Positions 1-5,219 of a stretch of DNA of 6,392 nucleotides are shown here, piece by piece. This DNA is from Bacillota bacterium (lineage in GTDB: Bacteria; Bacillota; Clostridia; Peptostreptococcales; Anaerovoracaceae): positions 1-6,392 of the forward strand of contig JAFZRK010000162.1 in assembly GCA_017619905.1 (NCBI GenBank). Reading direction: 5' to 3'. Position 1 is the stretch's first letter. Every line of letters starts with the position of its first letter. A program made the translations under genes and the position numbers. The notes under the pieces are model-generated. The model did not search any database and was not told the DNA's origin. It worked only from the letters and a program-made list of their open reading frames with translations.

Positions 1-623
1 GGGACGTAGAGCGACGTTACCTTTATCATCTTGTAGCCCTGAGCCACCTCGTGCGAAGCGAGTCCCGTTCCGCAGCGCGGACAGTAAGGAACTACCTTGT
101 GTCCTTCGTAGATGAGTCCGGCCTTGAAGAACTCCTTGATTATCCACCAGCCGGTCTCGATGTAGTTGTTGTCCAGGGTGATGTACGGGTTGTCCAGATC
201 GATGAGGTAGCCCATGCGGTGCGTCATGTCGCGCCACATCGCCTCGTAGGTGAATACGGAGGCCTTGCACTTCTCGTTGAACTCCTTGATGCCGTACTTT
301 TCTATGTCCTGCTTGCCGGAGAAGCCCAGCTGCTTTTCGACTTCTATCTCCACCGGAAGTCCGTGAGTGTCCCAGCCGGCCTTGCGGCGCACCTTAAAGC
401 CCTGCATGGTCTTGTACCTGCAGACGGAGTCCTTAAGAGTACGTGCTATTACGTGGTGTATGCCCGGCTTGCCGTTGGCCGTCGGGGGCCCTTCGTAGAA
501 CAGGAAGTTCGGCTGACCTTCCCTAAGGTCCACGCACTTCTGGAGCATGTCCATCTCGTCCCACTTGTCCGCCTGGGCGAGCTGCACCTGAGCAATAGGT
601 TTGTCCGATAAGTTCTTGTACAT
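1..623 (-). CDS. ileS: Isoleucyl-tRNA synthetase, IleRS2 type, N-terminal part (continues beyond window)
   Basis: IleRS charges tRNA-Ile with isoleucine in the cytoplasm. The first 207 residues are visible, of roughly 1,030 expected, and the frame is open to the left edge. The start ATG (621-623) is preceded by AAGGG with a 9-nt spacer. The sequence follows the class I catalytic domain: FLFYEGPPTANGKP, then GIHH at residues 54-57 in place of the HIGH signature, KAGWDTHGLPVEIEVEKQLG, MWRDMTHRMGYLIDLDNPYI, ETGWWIIKEFF and YCPRCGTGLASHEVAQGY leading into the CP1 editing insertion. The motif wording marks the IleRS2 (eukaryote-like) branch. The swapped GIHH signature matches the form reported for Priestia megaterium IleRS2, which is extremely resistant to mupirocin. 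The KMSKS loop, editing site and tRNA-binding regions lie outside the window. No T-box lies upstream. Confidence 0.97.
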   Translation of the reverse strand, partial: MYKNLSDKPIAQVQLAQADKWDEMDMLQKCVDLREGQPNFLFYEGPPTANGKPGIHHVIARTLKDSVCRYKTMQGFKVRRKAGWDTHGLPVEIEVEKQLGFSGKQDIEKYGIKEFNEKCKASVFTYEAMWRDMTHRMGYLIDLDNPYITLDNNYIETGWWIIKEFFKAGLIYEGHKVVPYCPRCGTGLASHEVAQGYKMIKVTSLYV

Positions 624-649
624 TTTCTGATACCCTTATATCACTGATA

Positions 650-670
650 CGCCGCTGTTATGCAGCGGCG
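650..670 (-). promoter_or_regulatory. Perfect 8-bp hairpin in the ileS leader
   Basis: CGCCGCTG (663-670, minus strand) pairs perfectly with CAGCGGCG (650-657) around a 5-nt loop. It begins about 10 nt after the predicted transcription start and ends 26 nt before the ileS ATG. No T-run follows on either strand, so it is not a standard intrinsic terminator. It may protect the 5' end of the mRNA or tune ileS expression. It leaves the ileS ribosome binding site (AAGGG, 633-637) unpaired. Confidence 0.55.
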
Positions 671-686
671 ATTCCATAACTTATTA

Positions 687-715
687 ATAATATCATTGAT
701 TCTACCGCTCGGCAA
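687..715 (-). promoter_or_regulatory. Candidate sigma-A-type promoter for ileS
   Basis: On the minus strand, TTGCCG (710-715; 4 of 6 to TTGACA) and TATTAT (687-692; 5 of 6 to TATAAT) are separated by exactly 17 nt. It is the only well-spaced pair I noticed between the recX stop and ileS. Transcription would start near 680, giving a 5' leader of about 57 nt. ileS would therefore be expressed independently of the upstream operon, although read-through is also possible because no convincing terminator follows recX. Confidence 0.6.
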
Positions 716-791
716 GTACTGCCGTAAGCAGCCGCGGACAGTTATCGCATATCCGGGCGGCGCATCGCCATCTGTACATGCAGAGCACAAC

Positions 792-1826
792 TCACCCGCG
801 GATCTCATCCAGCACGGAATAGATCACGGATGCCTCGTAGCCCAGGGCCGAGAGTTTGCGGGAGATCTTTCCCAGCACTTTCTGACGTTTCGCGTACGCT
901 TCCCTTACACGCTCGCGCGCCTCTTCGGTGCGCCCTATGTCGTCTTCGATGCTCGCGGCCGGGAGCCCTCCGGCCTTTTCCAGGAGCTTACGCGCTTCCT
1001 TAAGAGCTCTGTCGAAGTCGCCTTCCTTAAGTTCTTCCGCGGCGTTTCCGGCGGTCTCCTTGTCCAGGCCCCTTTGCTTAAGCTCCGCTTCCACGCGGCG
1101 CGAAGACTTGCCCTGTTCTGCTCCTCTGCGGACCATGTCCTCTGCAAAGGCTTCGTCGTTAACGTAGCCGTAGTATTTCAGCTTTTCCAGCGCCTGCTCC
1201 GTCTCCTCGGCCGGATAGCCGCGGTCTTCGAGCTTCTTCTTAAGCTCCGCGGACGAATACGCCCTGGCGTCCAGAAGCCCCGCAGCATAGTCCAGCGCGT
1301 TCTTCTTAAAAGGCGCGTCGTACTGCACGCGCTGAACGTTGGCCTCCGTATCCCCCGCTATTCCGAACATCAGATTCCTGTATTTGAAGCTGGCGACAGG
1401 AACGCCTTCGAGCCGGCCTTCCAGCACCGAGAAAGAAGAAAAGTCCAAAGACAGACCCTTGCCCTTGTATTTAGACCAGGCCTCCTTGCGCGTCCACAAG
1501 GAGAAGAACTCCTCCGTCCACTCGCTGCTCCCCTCGGAGAGCGCAGAAAGGTACTGCTGCTCGTCCTTGTGGAGGCGCTTTGCCGTCTGCGGCTTTACCA
1601 CCCTCGACAGTTCCTCCATGTCAAGACCCACCGGGTGCGTTTCTATGCAGCAGGCCCAGTAGTTTACGGTGTCTGTGATGGAAATGAAGAGGCCCTCGCA
1701 GTCCGGGCCCTTAAGATGCGGAGCGCGTTCCTCATCGTGATCCAGCTCATGGCCGAATAAGGCGCGCACTATGTCCGCTGACTTGTATACTTTGCCCCTC
1801 TCTTTTCTGATAAGCCGGATAGTCAT
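792..1826 (-). CDS. recX: Fusion protein: Sfp-like 4'-phosphopantetheinyl transferase (N-terminal) and RecX (C-terminal)
   Basis: One uninterrupted 344-aa frame joins two normally separate proteins. Residues 1-170 resemble Sfp-type transferases, which move 4'-phosphopantetheine from CoA to a carrier-protein serine. Visible motifs are KSADIVRALFGHEL, then VGLDMEE (metal ligands Asp69, Glu71), FFSLWTRKEAWSKYKGKGLSL (Glu115, Lys119) and the Sfp-like SFSV. The domain is compact, lacking about 25 N-terminal residues of Sfp and part of the loop before the core. The SISH motif reads SITD, so Asp52 replaces the CoA-contacting His. Residues 176-344 are a full-length RecX, the RecA filament modulator, built of three-helix repeats: ALDYAAGLLDARAYSSAELKKKL, then YYGYVNDEAFAEDMVRRG and a final LSALGYEASVIYSVLDEI. 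An AGG seven bases before the ATG is a modest ribosome binding site. Its position 12 nt behind the permease indicates the same operon, which also carries recJ. No carrier protein or synthase is nearby, so the transferase's partner is unknown. Confidence 0.9.
   Translation of the reverse strand: MTIRLIRKERGKVYKSADIVRALFGHELDHDEERAPHLKGPDCEGLFISITDTVNYWACCIETHPVGLDMEELSRVVKPQTAKRLHKDEQQYLSALSEGSSEWTEEFFSLWTRKEAWSKYKGKGLSLDFSSFSVLEGRLEGVPVASFKYRNLMFGIAGDTEANVQRVQYDAPFKKNALDYAAGLLDARAYSSAELKKKLEDRGYPAEETEQALEKLKYYGYVNDEAFAEDMVRRGAEQGKSSRRVEAELKQRGLDKETAGNAAEELKEGDFDRALKEARKLLEKAGGLPAASIEDDIGRTEEARERVREAYAKRQKVLGKISRKLSALGYEASVIYSVLDEIRG
1343..1347 (-). promoter_or_regulatory. Possible internal ribosome binding site before the RecX domain
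   Basis: A perfect GGAGG (minus strand) lies in the codons near residues 160-162 of the fusion gene. It is 14 nt upstream of an in-frame GTG (1326-1328, Val167), exactly at the boundary between transferase and RecX. Spacing is longer than the usual 5-9 nt, so internal initiation giving a free 178-aa RecX is only a possibility. Confidence 0.25.
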
Positions 1827-1838
1827 GGCGGAACCTGC

Positions 1839-3227
1839 CTACATCCAGATGATCCAGAGAAGAACGTAGCCGACCAGCACCGCGGAGAGCGTGAACGGCA
1901 CGCTGTATTTCATGAAATCTTTGTTCTCAACTGTATGACCGCCCGCCTTGAGTATGCCCAGGCCGGTGATGTTGGCGGAAGCGCCCACTGGAGTAAGGTT
2001 GCCGCCCAGAGTGGCGCCTACGAGCAGACCGAAATACAGCAGCGTGGCGCTGTTGTTCACCACAGCTGGATCCGCAGAAACAGCAAAGCCGGCCGCCAGC
2101 GACCTTACAACGGGAAGCATGGTAGCTACGTACGGAATGTTGTCTATGAACGCGGAGATCACAACGGACATCCACACTATCACCGTAAACGTCACGAACA
2201 GCGCGGATCTGGTGGTGCCTCCGCAGAGGTTGAATATGCCTTTGCCGATAAGGTCTATGATGCCTGCCCTGCGTATGCCGCCTATAACGATGAACAGCCC
2301 GAAAAGAAGGATCAGCGTGTCTTTTTCGTCGATTATGCCTATCAGGACCTTCTGCAGCGGCGCCTTGGAACGCCTCTTGATGCAGCCTCTGACGATGCCT
2401 ATTATCATGAATAGTATGCACAGGGCTCCGTTCGTCCAGTCCGGTTTATAGAACTGACCGGGAGCGGCAGCGTCCTTATAGGGAATGAAGGACACCGCGA
2501 TAAGAGCCAGCACCGTTCCGACGAGCATCACGGTCGGGAACTTGTCCTCTACATTCAGGACTTCTATCGGCGGTATCTTCTTGTTCTCCTTGCGGAACAT
2601 GAAGATGATTATAAGAGCGCTGGCAACGGCACCGGCCTCGGTCACCCAGAACATGCCCGGCCTTCCGCGGAAGAAAAAGAAGTCCGTAAAGTCCAGGCCC
2701 GCGAATTTGGCAAGAAGTATGGACGTGGTGTCGCCTACGAGCGTGGCCGCGCCCTGAAGATTGGAAGAAATTGATATGCAGATGACCATCGCCACCGGGC
2801 TTATCTCCAGCTTGCTGCAGATCGCCAGCGCTATAGGCGCTATCATGAGCACCGTTGCAACGTTGTCTACGAACGCGGAAACTATCCCCGCGAACAAACT
2901 CATGAGGACTATCATCCACTTGACGGAGCCCACCCTGGAGATGAGAATGTCCCCCATGCGCCTCGGCATCCCGGACTCGCTGAAAAGAACGACCGTGCCC
3001 ATGATGCCCACTATCATCATGAGCACGTTCCAGTCTATCTCCTTAAGCGCAGCCAGAGGGCTGTAGGAGAAATCCGGGAAGATGCGCGTGATGCCGAGCA
3101 CCACAAAAACGACAGCCGAAGCAAGCGCTATGTACGGCCTTGCGTTCTTGAGCGCGAATATCAGTATGTATGTAACTGCAAAGATCGCCAGAGCGACCCA
3201 GGTGAGTGTCGTCATCTTTATACGCAT
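1839..3227 (-). CDS. ArsB/NhaD/SLC13 (ion transporter) superfamily permease, substrate unknown
   Basis: A 462-aa membrane protein with about 11-12 hydrophobic segments and the two-fold repeat typical of this secondary-transporter superfamily (arsenite ArsB, Na+/H+ NhaD, P-protein and citrate-type carriers). Each half carries a matching discontinuous-helix motif: SAFVDNVATVLMIAP from residue 117 and SAFIDNIPYVATMLP from residue 358. Each is followed by a small-residue re-entrant stretch: NLQGAATLVGDTTSI near 156-170, and GGNLTPVGASANI near 408-420. Short charged cytoplasmic loops (FRKENKK, GCIKRRSK) separate the segments. The motif pattern is closer to the P-protein-like branch than to arsenite pumps, and no ars genes are adjacent, so arsenic export should not be assumed. 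M1 (ATG 3225-3227) is taken as the start; M5 is an alternative, and neither has a Shine-Dalgarno match. The next gene begins 12 nt after the stop, so they are probably co-transcribed. Confidence 0.88.
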   Translation of the reverse strand: MRIKMTTLTWVALAIFAVTYILIFALKNARPYIALASAVVFVVLGITRIFPDFSYSPLAALKEIDWNVLMMIVGIMGTVVLFSESGMPRRMGDILISRVGSVKWMIVLMSLFAGIVSAFVDNVATVLMIAPIALAICSKLEISPVAMVICISISSNLQGAATLVGDTTSILLAKFAGLDFTDFFFFRGRPGMFWVTEAGAVASALIIIFMFRKENKKIPPIEVLNVEDKFPTVMLVGTVLALIAVSFIPYKDAAAPGQFYKPDWTNGALCILFMIIGIVRGCIKRRSKAPLQKVLIGIIDEKDTLILLFGLFIVIGGIRRAGIIDLIGKGIFNLCGGTTRSALFVTFTVIVWMSVVISAFIDNIPYVATMLPVVRSLAAGFAVSADPAVVNNSATLLYFGLLVGATLGGNLTPVGASANITGLGILKAGGHTVENKDFMKYSVPFTLSAVLVGYVLLWIIWM

Positions 3228-3297
3228 GCGGCGCAGAAAGATGCGCCGTTTCAGTAAAGCGCGGTCATTTCAGACCGCGCCGCTTAAACTCTTATAG
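3228..3297 (-). promoter_or_regulatory. Structured leader before the permease: two adjacent hairpins plus a competing pairing
   Basis: This 70-nt gap between prsW and the permease is rich in inverted repeats. Hairpin A is a perfect 8-bp stem (3273-3280 with 3259-3266; GCGCGGTC/GACCGCGC) with a 6-nt loop. Hairpin B is a perfect 7-bp stem (3242-3248 with 3229-3235; CGGCGCA/TGCGCCG) with a 6-nt loop, ending one base before the ATG. A third perfect 7-bp pairing, 3277-3283 with 3228-3234 (GCGGCGC/GCGCCGC), uses bases from both A and B and so excludes them. There is no Shine-Dalgarno-like sequence before the ATG. A is followed by only TTTA, so it is a poor intrinsic terminator. A is possibly an mRNA-stabilising or attenuating element within the operon. 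The pairings are seen directly; the regulatory role is inferred. Confidence 0.5.
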
Positions 3298-4038
3298 TTA
3301 AATATCTATTATGCTTGAGTCGTCCGCCTCATCGTTGTGGTACTTGTCGTCCGCCGACAGCCGCTTGACTGTGTAGAAGCAGATCGCGAACATTATCACC
3401 ACGAACATTATGAAGTGTATGGAGCTGGTCTCCGCCGTGGCGATGTAGTCGTAGATACCGTGGACTATGGTCGGAAGGAGCACCGCCAGGAACCTCGCGA
3501 GCCGGGAAGCGCTGTTCCATCCCTGCTGCTGCTTTCTCTTGGCGAGTCCGTACCAGGCGCCCATTATGACGCCGAAGCACGCGTGCCCGGGGACCGCGGT
3601 GACTGCCCTTACCAGAGCGGTCGCAAATCCGTAGGTCAGCACGTATTTGATGTTCTCCCACACCGCAAATCCAAGCGATACCGCCACGGCGTACACGACG
3701 CCGTCGAACTTGCAGTTGAATTCCGCGCTCCTCCAGGTGCCTATCTTAAGCACCAGATACTTGAAGCCCTCCTCGGAAAGGCCCACGACTATGAAGTACA
3801 GCAGCACTCTGTAGGCGACGCTGTATTCCGAGAACCAGTTGCCCAGAAGCGCCATGCCGACGGTCTCCGTTATCATGGCCAGGAACGTGGATACCACGCC
3901 CAGGATGGCCAGACTCAGGACCATCTTCGGGGGCTCCTTCTCCAGGCGGTCCTCCCTGTAGATGAAGAACATCAGGAAGACGGCCGGCAGGATGGCCAGT
4001 ATTATAAGAAGTATTGACGGGGCTGCGAACAGAAACAT
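3298..4038 (-). CDS. prsW: PrsW-family glutamic intramembrane protease (M82)
   Basis: PrsW proteases are polytopic membrane enzymes. The B. subtilis member makes the first cut in anti-sigma factor RsiW, releasing SigW. This 246-aa protein has about seven hydrophobic segments (near 5-26, 40-65, 76-97, 112-127, 138-163, 183-200, 206-225). The family signatures are in order: SEEGFKYL (Glu89, Glu90, Lys93; the EExxK motif), DGVVYAVAVSLGFAVWENI (Glu128, Asn129), VPGHACFGVIMG (His152) and HGIYDY (His193, Asp197). The proposed catalytic glutamates and conserved histidines are all present. It is slightly longer than B. subtilis PrsW because of an acidic, probably cytoplasmic tail (residues 229-246) ending in SSIIDI. 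It starts at a TAATG junction with ctpA behind a strong GGAGGT, so the two proteases should be made together. No anti-sigma/sigma pair lies in the window, so the substrate is unknown. Family assignment is firm; RsiW-like function is inference. Confidence 0.92.
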   Translation of the reverse strand: MFLFAAPSILLIILAILPAVFLMFFIYREDRLEKEPPKMVLSLAILGVVSTFLAMITETVGMALLGNWFSEYSVAYRVLLYFIVVGLSEEGFKYLVLKIGTWRSAEFNCKFDGVVYAVAVSLGFAVWENIKYVLTYGFATALVRAVTAVPGHACFGVIMGAWYGLAKRKQQQGWNSASRLARFLAVLLPTIVHGIYDYIATAETSSIHFIMFVVIMFAICFYTVKRLSADDKYHNDEADDSSIIDI

Positions 4039-5219
4039 TATTTTACCTCCGTTTTAAGTACCTCCAGAGCTTTCTGGAGCTGATAGTCCGTCTCGTCTCC
4101 TTCCACAAGATCCACCACGTGGTCGGGCGTTATGCCCACCTTGTGTATGGTCTTTCCGGACGGCGAGAAGTACTGCATTATCGTTATCTTGACGGCGCTG
4201 CCGTCGTCCCAGGTGTATAAGCTTTGTATTATTCCCTTGCCATAGGTCTTCGTGCCTATGATCTGTCCTTCGTTGTTGTCCTGTATGCCCGCCGCCAGTA
4301 TCTCGGACGCGGAAGCGGTATACTCGTTCACCAGCAGAACGTACGGAAGCTCCGTGCGGCCCTTCTTTGTTGTGTAATAATCCTTTTTATTGTTATGGTC
4401 CTGCGTATAGACGACGGTGCCTTCGTCCATCAGCATGTCCGCTATCTCCACGCAGATGTCCACCAGACCGCCGCCGTTGTTGCGGAGGTCTATCACGAGG
4501 CCCTTTGCGCCCTGCGCGGTAAGATCATCCAGTGCCGCCTTGAAGTCCTTGGAGGTGGCGATCTCAAAGCCGTCGATGTAGATGTAGCCGATGTTGTCCT
4601 CGAGCATCTCGTACTCGATGGTCTCCACCTGTATGGATGCGCGGACTATCGTGACCGTGTTCTCCACGCCGTCGCGCCTGTAGGTGATGTCCACGGATGT
4701 GCCTGCCTGACCCCTTATGTTTACGGCTGCCTCGTTGGATTCGCTGCCGGAGTATTCCTTGCCGTTGACCTTAACGATTATGTCTCCGGGCTGCATTCCG
4801 GCCTTTTCCGCCGGGCTGTCCCTGTAGACCTTGACTACCTCCAGAACGCCGTCCTCGTTGCCGTAGAAGGACATTCCCACGCCGGAATACTCGCCGCGCA
4901 TGGAGGCAATATAGTCCGCGTAATCTTCCGCGGAGACGTACTCGGAATAGGGATCGTTAAGGCCTTCCAGAAGTCCGTAGTAGGTACCCTCTATGAGGGC
5001 GGCCTCGTCCACGTCCACGTAGTAGTAATCCTCTACGAAGTGCTTTATGTCATCCAGCTTGCCGTATGTGTTGATCAGGTACTGGTAGTCTTCGTATTCA
5101 TCATCCGTAAGCAGACTGCTGTTGCTGACGCCCAGCCGCTGCGCGAACAGAACGCCTACGCCGCCCAGTATCAGCGCCACCACCAGAAGTATTATGAAAA
5201 AGCCCTTTTTAATATACAT
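4038..5219 (-). CDS. ctpA: Carboxyl-terminal processing protease, S41 family (CtpA/Prc type), membrane anchored
   Basis: An S41 serine protease that trims or degrades extracytoplasmic proteins from their C-termini, using a Ser-Lys dyad. At 393 aa it has the usual CtpA length. Residues 6-26 form one hydrophobic segment after MYIKK, a signal anchor placing the enzyme outside the membrane. Residues 40-100 are the N-terminal helical domain. A PDZ domain spans roughly 105-195 (SGVGMSFYG, DSPAEKAGMQPGDIIVKVNG). The protease core follows, with GYIYIDGFE, LVIDLRNNGGG and EYTASASEILAAGIQD. By alignment with E. coli Prc Ser430/Asp441/Lys455, the catalytic residues are Ser303 and Lys328 (TYGKGIIQ), with Asp314 at the conserved acidic position. 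All are present, so activity is expected. The start lies inside recJ, with AGGAAGG five bases upstream, implying translational coupling. It shares one base with prsW downstream, suggesting a joint proteolytic role. The substrate is unknown. Confidence 0.96.
   Translation of the reverse strand: MYIKKGFFIILLVVALILGGVGVLFAQRLGVSNSSLLTDDEYEDYQYLINTYGKLDDIKHFVEDYYYVDVDEAALIEGTYYGLLEGLNDPYSEYVSAEDYADYIASMRGEYSGVGMSFYGNEDGVLEVVKVYRDSPAEKAGMQPGDIIVKVNGKEYSGSESNEAAVNIRGQAGTSVDITYRRDGVENTVTIVRASIQVETIEYEMLEDNIGYIYIDGFEIATSKDFKAALDDLTAQGAKGLVIDLRNNGGGLVDICVEIADMLMDEGTVVYTQDHNNKKDYYTTKKGRTELPYVLLVNEYTASASEILAAGIQDNNEGQIIGTKTYGKGIIQSLYTWDDGSAVKITIMQYFSPSGKTIHKVGITPDHVVDLVEGDETDYQLQKALEVLKTEVK
4045..4050 (-). 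promoter_or_regulatory. Strong ribosome binding site of prsW inside the ctpA end
   Basis: GGAGGT (minus strand) lies six bases before the prsW ATG (4036-4038), within the last ctpA codons. The ctpA stop and prsW start form TAATG with one shared base, typical of translational coupling. This is the best Shine-Dalgarno match at any gene start in the window. Confidence 0.85.

Noticed and set aside
51..611. 186-codon open frame on the plus strand opposite ileS
   Set aside because: It is antisense to the well-conserved IleRS catalytic domain and shows no motif of its own.
701..712. tRNA-Leu/Ser-like D-arm string (GCCGAGCGGTAG) in the recX-ileS gap
   Set aside because: No acceptor stem, anticodon arm or TTC-containing T-arm can be found around it, so it is a chance match overlapping the promoter.
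702..779. 25-codon minus-strand ORF in the recX-ileS gap, with a Cys-rich stretch (RCAARICDNC)
   Set aside because: No Shine-Dalgarno sequence precedes it and it ends inside the predicted ileS promoter. It has only one Ile codon, so it does not look like an attenuation leader peptide.
660..1760. 366-codon open frame on the plus strand opposite the recX fusion
   Set aside because: It is antisense to a gene with clear domain homology. Its translation is Arg/Leu-rich without recognisable motifs, as expected from a shadow frame in GC-rich DNA.
3259..3280. Hairpin A as an intrinsic terminator after prsW
   Set aside because: The stem is strong but is followed by only TTTA on the minus strand, and no T-run is present on the plus strand.
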